DNA of 64,000 bases from NCBI GenBank assembly GCA_016282745.1, contig JAEELL010000024.1, positions 1-64,000 of the forward strand, in the 5' to 3' direction. The translations under genes were made by a program, and so were the position numbers. The notes below the pieces were generated by a model. It worked only from the letters and a program-made list of their open reading frames with translations, was not told the DNA's origin and searched no databases. Shown here piece after piece: positions 1 through 7,778 of this stretch. The DNA is from Lachnospiraceae bacterium (lineage in GTDB: Bacteria; Bacillota; Clostridia; Lachnospirales; Lachnospiraceae). Each line of letters opens with the position of its first letter. The stretch's first letter is position 1.

Positions 1-1
1 G

Positions 2-88
2 ATGCGGCATTCGCCGCATAAAACAAAGAAAAGGCGCCTGTTTCAGAAAGCAAGCTTTCTTCTCCAAGCACCTTTATCTTTGTTTATA
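2..88. repeat. Structured intergenic DNA at window edge
   Basis: Bases 2-19 form a perfect 7-bp hairpin (ATGCGGC/GCCGCAT). Bases 22-88 form a longer imperfect inverted repeat: AAACAAAG at the left pairs with CTTTGTTT at the right, and an inner AGAAAG/CTTTCT lies in the loop. No gene is visible. The role is unknown; this is chromosome outside the mobile element. Confidence 0.4.
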
Positions 89-110
89 TGTGGACTCATT
101 GCTTACGCAC

Positions 111-154
111 AAAAAAAATGCCGACCCTTGAGAATTTAATCTCATGAACCGACA
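111..154 (-). terminator. Original tRNA-Lys terminator, displaced by the mobile element
   Basis: On the minus strand a 15-pair stem (with G-U pairs and one A-A mismatch) is followed by eight T residues at 118-111. It lies just downstream of the truncated tRNA-Lys 3' end at 159-194, in the orientation of that tRNA. It is therefore probably the native terminator of the tRNA gene that now sits 13.3 kb away. Confidence 0.65.
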
Positions 155-158
155 CTCT

Positions 159-194
159 AGTGCGCGATCAGGGGCTCGAACCCTGGACACCCTG
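159..194 (-). repeat. Distal attachment-site copy (36-bp tRNA-Lys 3' end)
   Basis: These 36 bases are identical to 13443-13478, the 3' part of the intact tRNA-Lys gene (T arm, acceptor strand and 3' side of the anticodon stem). Identity stops abruptly at 194/195. This is the displaced original tRNA 3' end left when the element integrated. Confidence 0.9.
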
Positions 195-305
195 CGGGTC
201 AAAAGCTTTTTTATCTGTTCTTATTTGACGTTATATTTTGTTATAAAAGTATCGTGAATCCCTTTGTTTATAAGGAATCCACGAGTTATAAGCTTTTATA
301 ATTTG

Positions 306-446
306 TTACTGATTTTTATTAATTATTTTTAAAAAGTCGGTTGCTTTTGTGGGAAGAATTTTGAGTTTGGAAGGTAATTTATATATAAGATTTAGTATGA
401 CTGCCTTTAGTAATAATTCAACAATAAGTAAAAAAATTAAAGCCAT
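306..446 (-). CDS. Candidate small hydrophobic/basic peptide at element left end
   Basis: This is a 46-codon frame: an N-terminal hydrophobic helix (residues 2-22, rich in Leu/Ile/Val) followed by a basic tail with several Lys. It lies about 45 nt downstream of the start expected for the strong minus-strand promoter at 499-527. Its ATG sits in the 3' arm of a predicted hairpin (CCGTGTC/GACATGG, GAAA loop), and the Shine-Dalgarno sequence is weak. The transcript could instead be a small structured RNA with no peptide. The composition recalls small membrane-active peptides, but no family is recognised. Confidence 0.3.
   Translation of the reverse strand: MALIFLLIVELLLKAVILNLIYKLPSKLKILPTKATDFLKIINKNQ
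346..357 (+). repeat. Candidate integrase arm-type site, left end
   Basis: TTTGTGGGAAGA occurs here and twice in tandem at the right end of the element (13256-13279). Short repeats shared by both ends of a tyrosine-integrase element are typical arm-binding sites. Confidence 0.45.
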
Positions 447-467
447 GTCTTTCGACACGGCTCGTAT

Positions 468-485
468 AAAACACCTAGGTGTTTT
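468..485. terminator. Perfect 18-bp palindrome downstream of left-end promoter
   Basis: AAAACACCTAGGTGTTTT is perfectly palindromic. On the plus strand it runs into TTTTTT, so it could terminate rightward transcripts. On the minus strand it lies in the 5' leader of the transcript from 499-527 and has no long T tract, so there it is more likely a leader hairpin. Confidence 0.4.
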
Positions 486-498
486 TTCATGTGCTGTA

Positions 499-527
499 AT
501 AATAATATCATTAAAACCAATTGTCAA
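499..527 (-). promoter_or_regulatory. Strong sigma-A-type promoter reading to the element left end
   Basis: On the minus strand, TTGACA (527-522), a 17-bp spacer and TATTAT (504-499). Transcription would start near 492 and run through two hairpins and the 306-446 frame. Tandem 22-bp repeats lie just upstream (531-574), which suggests activator control. Confidence 0.6.
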
Positions 528-530
528 TAC

Positions 531-574
531 ATTTTATTAAAAAACTAAATGTATTTTATTAAAAAACTAAATGT
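531..574 (-). repeat. Tandem 22-bp repeats upstream of the -35: putative LytTR regulator boxes
   Basis: Two exact 22-bp copies abut (531-552, 553-574). Read on the minus strand, each carries ACATTTAGT, which fits eight of nine positions of the LytTR-domain consensus as I recall it (W-M-M-GTT-N-R-K). Repeats about two helical turns apart upstream of a -35 are what AgrA/VirR-type regulators bind. That the element's own regulator binds here is inference. From 575 to 737 I see no further gene. Confidence 0.45.
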
Positions 575-737
575 ATAGTCACTATAATTTTATATTGATA
601 TTCTACTATCTAACTGCCACAATGCTATATCCCATGTCTCTTTAAACTTATTTTTTGACAGTCCTATATTATTTCTTAAGAGAAGGGGCTTTTTTACAAA
701 ATTGGTGTTTACATTAATCTGGAAGTCTGTTTATAAT

Positions 738-1370
738 TTACTTTATTCTTCTCAACCTTCCTTTATCCATTTCACACACTGTATCACACAATATCTCAAT
801 ATCTTCCTTTGAATGTGATGCAATTAATATTGTCTTCCCTTGTTTTTTCAGATTTAGAAGATAATTTCTCATATCCTTAACACCATCATTATCAAGTCCG
901 TTCATAGGCTCATCCAGCATAAGTATTTCAGGATTTTCCATTATAGCCTGGGCAAGCCCTAATCTTTGTCTCATGCCAAGACTATACTTTCTTACCGGTA
1001 TATCAAGATTCGGATCCAATCCTACATCAGCAATTGCTTTTCTAATTTCGTCCTTTCCAATTTTTTTATTAATATCTGCAAGAAGTTTAAGATTCTTATA
1101 ACCTGAATAATAAGGAATAAATCCCGGAGTTTCTATTATCAATCCGATTGAATCCGGAAAGTCACAATCCTTTCCTATTACTGCATTATTAACTGTTATT
1201 TTGCCTGCTGTAGGCTTTATAAAACCACTTATACATTTCATCATCATTGACTTTCCACTTCCGTTCCTTCCAATGATGCCGTGTATTTTTCCTTTTTCAA
1301 AGTTAATGTTTATATTATCAAGTATTACTTTTTTATCGATCGTTAAATCAAGATTATCTATTTTAATCAT
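738..1370 (-). CDS. ABC transporter ATP-binding protein
   Basis: This 210-residue protein is a single nucleotide-binding domain of the DrrA/BcrA/CcmA type. Visible motifs are the Walker A loop GRNGSGKS (about residues 34-41), the signature SLGMRQR and the Walker B ILMLDEP followed by NGLD. It would power the two permeases encoded just upstream (1412-2263 and 2322-3203). It is the last gene of the minus-strand cargo cluster and has a good ribosome site (GGAGGACGGATTA before ATG). The substrate is unknown. Location beside an agr locus and a small secreted protein fits export of, or immunity to, a peptide. It is short for the family, lacking the C-terminal extension of drug-resistance members. 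Confidence 0.9.
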   Translation of the reverse strand: MIKIDNLDLTIDKKVILDNININFEKGKIHGIIGRNGSGKSMMMKCISGFIKPTAGKITVNNAVIGKDCDFPDSIGLIIETPGFIPYYSGYKNLKLLADINKKIGKDEIRKAIADVGLDPNLDIPVRKYSLGMRQRLGLAQAIMENPEILMLDEPMNGLDNDGVKDMRNYLLNLKKQGKTILIASHSKEDIEILCDTVCEMDKGRLRRIK

Positions 1371-1411
1371 TAATCCGTCCTCCGTTTTATATCAGCGTTT
1401 CTACCTTCTTA

Positions 1412-2263
1412 CTATATACAGTTATGATTTTTCAGATATCTTATTGAAATAATGTATATAGTTGATAATCCTACAGCAAAATACAAATATGACCACAACA
1501 GTGATACTGACAATTCCCTATAAACAAAATTATTGTGCATTGCCAAAACCATATGGCAATATGGCGATATCCACATAACAGGTGAATGATAATCTCCAAA
1601 CACAATCAGAAAAAACAGCAAAACTACATTCGTTACCACACCGATTATTTTCTTATGAACTACTGAACTAAAGAGTAAGACCATGCCAAGAAATAACATA
1701 CAAAGAAACATAAGAATTACCGTATTAATAAAAGCTGTATACGGCATGTAATACTTGAACACCTGCTTATGGACGCTCAAATCGCTGCCTCCCAGAAGAG
1801 TTTTGTATTTTGCATCATAATCAACGGTAAAAAAACTCCAGATATTTCCAACAAATGCATGCTTAAAAGACATAGCGACCGTACCTGCAAACAATAACGT
1901 AAGGTATACTATTGACTGAATTGCGACTGCTGCAATCTCACCTAATAACCACCCATTCTTTCCGGCCCTGTATATCAAAAATATTTGTCCCTGATCAAGC
2001 CTTGGAGTATCCACGATAACAAACAAAAAACCAATCATAAAAGGAACCATATAATACCAGTTGTTACAGCACATTATGAATGGTTCAAAGATATTAACAG
2101 GTTGTGCTACTGAGACTGCATTATCAATATATGCTCTTACTCCATTATCAACAATAAAACCAATTATCAGCAGCATGACAATATTTTTTTTATCGACAAT
2201 TCCTTTAATAAATGCTGTCCTTGCTACATTTATAACCTTTGTTATTTTCCCCACTTTCACCAT
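1412..2263 (-). CDS. ABC-2-type membrane permease (second copy)
   Basis: An integral membrane protein of about 283 residues with about six hydrophobic segments and a long extracytoplasmic-looking loop between the first two. I place the start at the ATG at 2263, which has GAAGGAAATATT before it; the in-frame upstream ATG at 2281 has no such site. It resembles the membrane subunits of ABC-2 exporters and lantibiotic self-protection systems in size and topology only; no signature names a substrate. It lies 41 bases before the ATPase gene and just after a second permease, so the pair probably forms a heterodimer with the ATPase. Confidence 0.75.
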   Translation of the reverse strand: MVKVGKITKVINVARTAFIKGIVDKKNIVMLLIIGFIVDNGVRAYIDNAVSVAQPVNIFEPFIMCCNNWYYMVPFMIGFLFVIVDTPRLDQGQIFLIYRAGKNGWLLGEIAAVAIQSIVYLTLLFAGTVAMSFKHAFVGNIWSFFTVDYDAKYKTLLGGSDLSVHKQVFKYYMPYTAFINTVILMFLCMLFLGMVLLFSSVVHKKIIGVVTNVVLLFFLIVFGDYHSPVMWISPYCHMVLAMHNNFVYRELSVSLLWSYLYFAVGLSTIYIISIRYLKNHNCI

Positions 2264-2321
2264 AATATTTCCTTCTATCACTTTTTATTTATTACTATTT
2301 CATTACATATCCGGTAAGCAA

Positions 2322-3203
2322 TTACTTTGCACACAAATCTTTCTGTCCGGAAAAATATAAATACGACAAAAAATACAAAAGGAACATAAGTGTAACCTCG
2401 ATCATGACTGCAAGAATCTCTTTATCTTTATAAAAACCGTTCCTTCCCGCATAGTTTAAAAAGCTCGGGTCCACAATATTAGCTATGTTTCCTATCATTT
2501 CACTTTGGGTCTTTATATACTCTTTTATCAATCCTTCAAACAATCGCTGCTGTACATACACTATCAAAACTGTTGTTCCAAGGGTTATATACACATCTGA
2601 GCTTATAAGCGTAATAAACATAGCAAATGCTCCACATACATTAGCGAACAAAACAAAATAGCAGTTTGACTTTATTATTGCAAACCACAGACTCATATCA
2701 GATGCACCCTCTCCGACAAATATTGTCTTCACAAGCTCGCCATCTTCTCCCAGTTCGCTGATGGAATCGTAAAATATATACAATGTTGCATCGTATATCG
2801 CAATTGCTATAACAGTTATTACCGTACTTGTCACAACAGTAGCAATTATCTTTGATAACCAATACCTTTTGACTGTTGTTCGTACAAGTACAAACCTTTT
2901 ATTTTGCGTTCTTACTTCGGTAATGTATTTGAATACAAAAGGAATTCCTGTGACAATTGGCAAAAGAACAGCAATATACATATTACTTGTCCAAATCTTC
3001 ATCATCTGATTCGCAGCTGATGATGACATTCCGGCTTGCCAGTTCCCATTAAGTTTATTATATATTGCGTCTAATACTGTTGTGGATTTTCCACCCGGCA
3101 ATACCTCCCCACTTTTACCTGTCATAAATAATACAAACATCAGCAGTATTGCGCACAGTGTTCCCATTGAAAATAACTGACTTTTTATTTCGCGTTTAAT
3201 CAT
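2322..3203 (-). CDS. ABC-2-type membrane permease (first copy)
   Basis: A membrane protein of 293 residues with about six hydrophobic segments. The start is set at the ATG at 3203 (MIKREIKSQ), preceded by AGGGGAAAG, because an earlier in-frame start would overlap the lipoprotein gene. The N-terminus (cytoplasmic basic stretch, then a helix and a large external loop to about residue 85) is typical of ABC-2 permeases. It is translated 16 bases after the lipoprotein gene and before a second, divergent permease. The two-permease, one-ATPase layout resembles bacteriocin export or immunity transporters; the function is not provable from sequence. Confidence 0.75.
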   Translation of the reverse strand: MIKREIKSQLFSMGTLCAILLMFVLFMTGKSGEVLPGGKSTTVLDAIYNKLNGNWQAGMSSSAANQMMKIWTSNMYIAVLLPIVTGIPFVFKYITEVRTQNKRFVLVRTTVKRYWLSKIIATVVTSTVITVIAIAIYDATLYIFYDSISELGEDGELVKTIFVGEGASDMSLWFAIIKSNCYFVLFANVCGAFAMFITLISSDVYITLGTTVLIVYVQQRLFEGLIKEYIKTQSEMIGNIANIVDPSFLNYAGRNGFYKDKEILAVMIEVTLMFLLYFLSYLYFSGQKDLCAK

Positions 3204-3219
3204 GTTCTTTCCCCTATTT

Positions 3220-4410
3220 CTAATAACTTGAAGTGGCTTCGTAGTAATATACCTCACCATCAAGAGCATCTACGAGAATACTTTCACCAAACACGTTTAT
3301 ATAACTGCTGTCTCTCTCATAATATGCAAACAGCCAATATGGACGTATACATAGGCTCTCATCCGGAACATGTAATTCTACATGACCTTGTTCTTTTTCT
3401 TTATTATCTTGTGTAACAATATAAACCAAATCACAGACAGAAAATGTCATTCCACCAATATGTGCAATTTTTTCATTCATTTCAGAAATTGCCCAATATG
3501 GTGATATAATTTTATCTCTCTTCTCAGATTTTGTAATATTTAAAGACGGTACCCCCGTATTTACATAAGAAATCTCGTTATTATTTGTCATTACCACCAG
3601 AATGAATTCCCCTATATGTGCTTTTTTGTTATATCTGTTAGATGATGTAAAATAAAAATCACTTTGTGTCACAATATCAACATTATCTATTACTTTTCCA
3701 ACAATCATACTAATCTGATCATAACCATCATTTGATTTTATAATAAATATTTTCTGTACTTTATATGTGATATTTTTTTCAAGCTTGTTCTTTTTGTTTA
3801 TTTCGGATTCAACAAAGTCAATTGCTTTTTTTACAGTTATACTTCCATCTTTTAACTTATATTCATCATCATATATTTCTTCCGGATGTTCCATTGTCTG
3901 AATGTCATATGCTGTTTTCGCATATCTCATATCAGGTGAGTCTTCCTCTAGACTGCTTCCCATAAAAAATCCATAATTGTCATATGAATATGCGTAATTG
4001 TTTTGATTATCTATTTGCGCATAAGCTTGATAGTTGGGAAAGCTTGGATTTGGATACTCTCTTGTCTCAACCTTCGTCCAATCGATATCATTATAGCCGC
4101 TCCATAAAGCACACGCTGTATTTTTCACATCATTAATATCATCCGTACAATATGTCCCGAGTTTCATCTCATATATATTTTCAATGTCGTTGATATTCGT
4201 ATACTGAGGAAATTCGAAACCGTCTATTTTTTTTCCTGCAACAGTTGCTATTTCCTTTTTAGCTTCATCTATCGACACATATTTTTCTGACTTTGTTAGT
4301 GTGTCTCTTTCTTTTGCATTTTCAGAAAGAGTGGGTGCACTCTCACACCCACTCAGAAATACCAAAATGCAAGAAATAAGGCACAATATGTTTATTTCTT
4401 TTCTTTTCAT
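3220..4410 (-). CDS. Lipoprotein of unknown function in agr-linked cluster
   Basis: A 396-residue predicted lipoprotein. The signal peptide ends in a lipobox (LSGC, Cys22) after a hydrophobic stretch, so the mature protein should be lipid-anchored on the outer face of the membrane. The rest is hydrophilic and acidic, rich in Tyr, Asp and Asn, with no family I recognise. Its stop lies 16 bases before the first permease gene, and its start is 2 bases after the secreted-protein gene, so all three are likely co-translated. In comparable clusters such lipoproteins serve as substrate-binding, chaperone or immunity components of the adjacent ABC transporter; here that is inference from position. Confidence 0.7.
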   Translation of the reverse strand: MKRKEINILCLISCILVFLSGCESAPTLSENAKERDTLTKSEKYVSIDEAKKEIATVAGKKIDGFEFPQYTNINDIENIYEMKLGTYCTDDINDVKNTACALWSGYNDIDWTKVETREYPNPSFPNYQAYAQIDNQNNYAYSYDNYGFFMGSSLEEDSPDMRYAKTAYDIQTMEHPEEIYDDEYKLKDGSITVKKAIDFVESEINKKNKLEKNITYKVQKIFIIKSNDGYDQISMIVGKVIDNVDIVTQSDFYFTSSNRYNKKAHIGEFILVVMTNNNEISYVNTGVPSLNITKSEKRDKIISPYWAISEMNEKIAHIGGMTFSVCDLVYIVTQDNKEKEQGHVELHVPDESLCIRPYWLFAYYERDSSYINVFGESILVDALDGEVYYYEATSSY

Positions 4411-4412
4411 AT

Positions 4413-4826
4413 TTACCCCTTTACTGAAGCACTTATTGTAAATGATGTGCTGTACTGTGTAACCGTCCCCTTAAATCTGACTAGACTTCCATATATAGGA
4501 ATCGCGTTTGTATATTTCATTTTTTTACCGGTAGTATTTGTTCCCGTAAAACTTGTTGAATTTGTTGGAAATCCTGTTTCAATTGAATCTACAGTCAATA
4601 CTGGAGTGCTGCCGGTATAATTGAAAGTACTACATTTTGCATATGCATTTTGATCCGCATTTGCATATACAGATTTTTCTTGCGTTATATACCATAAATT
4701 TGATGGCATACCTATTGCATATGTAAATATATGAGGAAATCCGTAATATCCATATGCAAACACCTGAGACGTTGAAGCAACGGTCATTACCATAGCTACA
4801 CCTAAAGCTAAAAACTTTTTCTTCAT
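4413..4826 (-). CDS. Small secreted protein, candidate cargo of the agr-linked transporter
   Basis: A 137-residue protein with a classical signal peptide (MKKK, a hydrophobic core, likely cleavage after SQVFA) and a mature part of about 113 residues. The mature part is rich in Tyr, Thr, Ser and Gly, with a single Cys and no membrane helix. I choose the ATG at 4826 because GGAGG lies 9-13 bases before it. It is the first gene after the agr histidine kinase, with its own intergenic control region. No family is recognised. A bacteriocin-like or surface role is suggested by company only. Confidence 0.7.
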   Translation of the reverse strand: MKKKFLALGVAMVMTVASTSQVFAYGYYGFPHIFTYAIGMPSNLWYITQEKSVYANADQNAYAKCSTFNYTGSTPVLTVDSIETGFPTNSTSFTGTNTTGKKMKYTNAIPIYGSLVRFKGTVTQYSTSFTISASVKG

Positions 4827-4847
4827 TTGAAAAACCTCCAATCTCTA

Positions 4848-4876
4848 ATAGCAAAACATGCTACAACCTATTACAA
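4848..4876 (-). promoter_or_regulatory. Possible promoter of the secreted-protein gene
   Basis: On the minus strand TTGTAA (876-871) is 17 bases from TGCTAT (853-848). The predicted leader would be only about 16 nt, ending in the GGAGG of the gene. Upstream, 4963-4987 contains an inverted repeat (CACTGTA/TACAGTG) that may take part in control. Confidence 0.35.
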
Positions 4877-4997
4877 TTATTAACCGGTCATATGTAATAC
4901 CTGTTGCAGAATAATGTTTTATTATCCAATATTAATATTTTTTCTTCGTACTACTTCGAAGCACTGTACAATATTAATGATACAGTGTATTTTTTCT

Positions 4998-5006
4998 CTT
5001 AACTGA
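4998..5006 (-). promoter_or_regulatory. Putative LytTR box between agrC-like gene and cargo
   Basis: On the minus strand TCAGTTAAG fits all nine positions of the LytTR-domain consensus W-M-M-GTT-N-R-K as I recall it. It lies just after the histidine kinase stop and about 120 bases upstream of the possible promoter at 4848-4876. It is a single copy with only a weak partner 20-22 bases away, so confidence is low. Confidence 0.3.
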
Positions 5007-5011
5007 TTTGA

Positions 5012-6367
5012 TCAATTTTTGTATATTGAATGTGCAGTTTTTTCACTTTCACTATTTTTTAATATATTTTCTAATATCAAACTTGACCTGAATTCACTGT
5101 TTCCCCAATCAGTTGATAAGTACCCTTTATATTTTTCTGCAGCCTTATTTATATTCTTTAACCCCCATCCATGCATTTCTTTTTCTTTCTTTATGGTCAA
5201 TATATTTTCACCTTTTGCCTTGATTTCACCTGTATAAGAATTAACAATATTTATTATCGAAAAACAACCGTCATTCTGCATAAACATTTGGATTTTTATG
5301 TATTTCTCTGTTGATTTTGAAGCTGCTTCAAATGCATTTGACATCATATTTCCAAGCATCGTAACCAAATCAATTTCTTCCACATACTCAACATTAAACC
5401 CTCTCTCAACAAAGCAATCAAACTTTACTTCGTTTTCTTCCGCTAGTTCCTTATACTCTGTTAAGATTGTATTTAGAATCAGATTTTGACTATATTCTAT
5501 ATTGGCAACTTTTTCATATTCATCTGTAATTGATTTTGCTATTTCTTGTGCCATACCAGCTTCGTCTTTCTTTGTAAGATTGGTTATACTATTTATATAA
5601 TGACTTACGTCATGCAACATAGACAAATACCTTTCATTTGCCTGTTTTTGCTGTTTATACCCTTCCAGTTTCAGTTCACTAATTACTATATTTCTCTTAA
5701 TCTCTTCTTTTTCTCTAAGCATATCGGCATACTTTGTAAACTGGTAGAAAATGATTATATTTCCTACAATCATCATCACAAAATTAAAAATTAGTACATA
5801 TACACCTTTATTGCCCGAGCTAAAATCTATTCCGGAATATACGATTGATATCATAATTCCAGTCGATGTAAACGGAATAATAAGATACAAAAGTGTTGTT
5901 TTGGCATCCATATCTTTATCTGTTATTATACATATCTTTTTTGCAATAGCAAATATGATAAGGGATATCATCTTTACAATAAGCGTTATTATCATCGCTG
6001 ACTCTCTGTTAACCATGCTCTGATTCAGCATTTCTTCTGCTGTTATTTTCATAACACCAATCCCTATCAATTCAGATCCAATCAGTATTACTAAGGACAT
6101 TATTCCTACAAATATTCGCTTATAGATATCCCCGATAAAAAATATAATCCCTATCGTAAGAAACAATACAGGCGCAAATATCAGATTAACCACAGTATTA
6201 TCAAGCCTATTCACCAAAAATTCCAATGCTCCCGCAACACAAATAACGTAATTTCCTTTTTGATAAAATGTATCTTTTTCTTCAAAGAATGTGCAGTAAA
6301 AATCATACATCATATATATTTCGAACATGCAAATAAACATGTCAAAACAGCCTCTTAAAAACCACAT
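5012..6367 (-). CDS. AgrC-like sensor histidine kinase (GHKL family)
   Basis: A 451-residue membrane histidine kinase. Residues 1-210 hold about six hydrophobic segments (the peptide-sensing domain), then a helical linker. The phospho-acceptor motif LHDVSH has His252 as the likely site. A GHKL ATPase domain follows, with an N box (GNMMSNAFEAA, about 337-347) and a G box (HGWGLKNINKA). The order agrD-agrB-regulator-kinase shows it is the receptor for the peptide made by the upstream genes. In S. aureus the kinase precedes the regulator, so the order here is swapped. The start has a strong GGGAGGGG site. The last codons overlap a sequence also found upstream of agrD (8103-8132). Confidence 0.88.
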   Translation of the reverse strand: MWFLRGCFDMFICMFEIYMMYDFYCTFFEEKDTFYQKGNYVICVAGALEFLVNRLDNTVVNLIFAPVLFLTIGIIFFIGDIYKRIFVGIMSLVILIGSELIGIGVMKITAEEMLNQSMVNRESAMIITLIVKMISLIIFAIAKKICIITDKDMDAKTTLLYLIIPFTSTGIMISIVYSGIDFSSGNKGVYVLIFNFVMMIVGNIIIFYQFTKYADMLREKEEIKRNIVISELKLEGYKQQKQANERYLSMLHDVSHYINSITNLTKKDEAGMAQEIAKSITDEYEKVANIEYSQNLILNTILTEYKELAEENEVKFDCFVERGFNVEYVEEIDLVTMLGNMMSNAFEAASKSTEKYIKIQMFMQNDGCFSIINIVNSYTGEIKAKGENILTIKKEKEMHGWGLKNINKAAEKYKGYLSTDWGNSEFRSSLILENILKNSESEKTAHSIYKN

Positions 6368-6425
6368 ATTTCCCCTCCCTACTCACAAGCCGGCGTTATT
6401 TATAATTTTCAGACATTTTTAGTCT

Positions 6426-7172
6426 TTATTCTTTCTTTTTATATTTATTTAACAAAAATATAGTCATCTTTTCTTTTAATTCTTTTGTTTTGGATCTAGA
6501 TACAGTAAGAATATCACCTGTCACCATGAGTATTTCATCCCTGGTTCGACTCCTAACATATTTTATATTTACAATATAACTGTTGTGTGCATATACAAAA
6601 TTATAATCTTTCAACATGTCATACAATTCACTCAGTTTTTCTTTTGAAAGAATTGTCCGTCCATTTTGTCTTATTTCGTCTGCAAGATGTATTTCACATC
6701 CTCTTCTTGCAATTGATATATACGCTATTTCATCCGAATCCAACACATATTGATCATATCCACAATATCCTATAACTATAGGATTACCTTTTCTGCTTTT
6801 TACGTAATCAACTATTTCTTTTAGTTCAGATACCATTTTTTCATCTGAAAACTCCTTTAATAGGAATCTAAATGGTGATACTTTAAATGAGTCCGGTGAC
6901 GGTTGACATACTCCCGAGCAATAAATTAGTATTATATTAGAATATTTTTTTCTTAATTCTACCGCAACTTTATTACCGTCTGTTCCTTCCATATGAATAT
7001 CCAGTATAAGCATATCTATATCAAGTCCCTGTTCAAGGTCTAATAAAAACGCATCTCCTGATTGATATTTCATTATATCTATATCACTCTGGAAAAAGCC
7101 TGCTTTAAATAGACTTTTTTCCATATATTCAATATAATTAATATCATCATCACATATTGCAACTTTATACAT
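6426..7172 (-). CDS. AgrA-like response regulator with LytTR DNA-binding domain
   Basis: A 248-residue response regulator. The receiver domain (1-120) shows the acidic pocket CDDD (residues 7-10), the phospho-acceptor Asp58 in MLILDIHM and the conserved Lys near 106. The C-terminal LytTR domain (about 135-240) carries FVYAHNSYIVNIKYV, typical of AgrA/VirR/ComE regulators that bind short direct repeats. It is encoded 21 bases after agrB and 58 bases before the kinase gene. Expected targets are its own operon, the secreted-protein cluster and the left-end promoter; candidate boxes are given separately. The ribosome site is an unusual run of eight G residues. Confidence 0.9.
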   Translation of the reverse strand: MYKVAICDDDINYIEYMEKSLFKAGFFQSDIDIMKYQSGDAFLLDLEQGLDIDMLILDIHMEGTDGNKVAVELRKKYSNIILIYCSGVCQPSPDSFKVSPFRFLLKEFSDEKMVSELKEIVDYVKSRKGNPIVIGYCGYDQYVLDSDEIAYISIARRGCEIHLADEIRQNGRTILSKEKLSELYDMLKDYNFVYAHNSYIVNIKYVRSRTRDEILMVTGDILTVSRSKTKELKEKMTIFLLNKYKKKE

Positions 7173-7193
7173 CGATTCCGCCCCCCCCTCATA

Positions 7194-7778
7194 TCATTTG
7201 TTGCTTTTTTTCGAGGTCAATTCTGCTACTAACGCAATAATAACTATCATATGCGTGTACATAATAGTACCTGCCATTTCTCTGTTCTCATTTATAGCAA
7301 AATAAGTCATAACTACAATTTGCACAAACCACAATATCAACGCCATTTTTTTATATTTACAACGTTCTCTATTTTTTAATGGTTTATTTTCACTTTCTAC
7401 TGGGCTTATTACCATTATTATACTAAATAACAACAATTCTGATAACCAGTATATACAAATACCTAACGGCTCAATTATTACTATTTTATCCACCACTAAA
7501 ACAAGTATAATAAGAAGTGAATTTGTAACAATTGTGCATTTCCAGAATTTTTCTGCATGCCAACCACCCACGTAACTTCTAAGACTCATAAAGCAAATAA
7601 GAAATAATCCAACTTCTTTCCATTTTCCAGAAAAAAACGTGATAATAAATGCTATTACCACGTTGATTAACCTTTCTATTAAAATTAAATATCCGTATCT
7701 GTATAATTCTTTTTCATCTTTTTTCAAAATGCCACTTTCAACTAGCCAATCCACAATAAGATCTACAGCTCTAATCAT
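7194..7778 (-). CDS. agrB: AgrB-like peptide-processing membrane protease
   Basis: A 194-residue integral membrane cysteine protease that cleaves the C-terminal tail of the signal precursor and helps form its thiolactone. The family catalytic pair is visible: His74 in GGWHAEKFW and Cys81 seven residues on, the same spacing as His77/Cys84 in S. aureus AgrB. RSYVGG before the His and the late motif PVESENKPL are also typical. Length matches the family. The start codon directly follows the agrD stop (TAGATG), so the two are translationally coupled. The substrate is the 47-residue peptide encoded immediately upstream. Confidence 0.93.
   Translation of the reverse strand: MIRAVDLIVDWLVESGILKKDEKELYRYGYLILIERLINVVIAFIITFFSGKWKEVGLFLICFMSLRSYVGGWHAEKFWKCTIVTNSLLIILVLVVDKIVIIEPLGICIYWLSELLLFSIIMVISPVESENKPLKNRERCKYKKMALILWFVQIVVMTYFAINENREMAGTIMYTHMIVIIALVAELTSKKSNK

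Noticed and set aside
349-540. Plus-strand frame of 63 codons at element left end
   Set aside because: It lies antisense to the strong promoter and hairpins, has no ribosome site and shows no protein-like composition.
4413-4826. Secreted protein as a lactococcin 972-type bacteriocin
   Set aside because: The cluster layout is suggestive, but the mature part is longer and lacks the motifs I know for that family, so I leave it unassigned.
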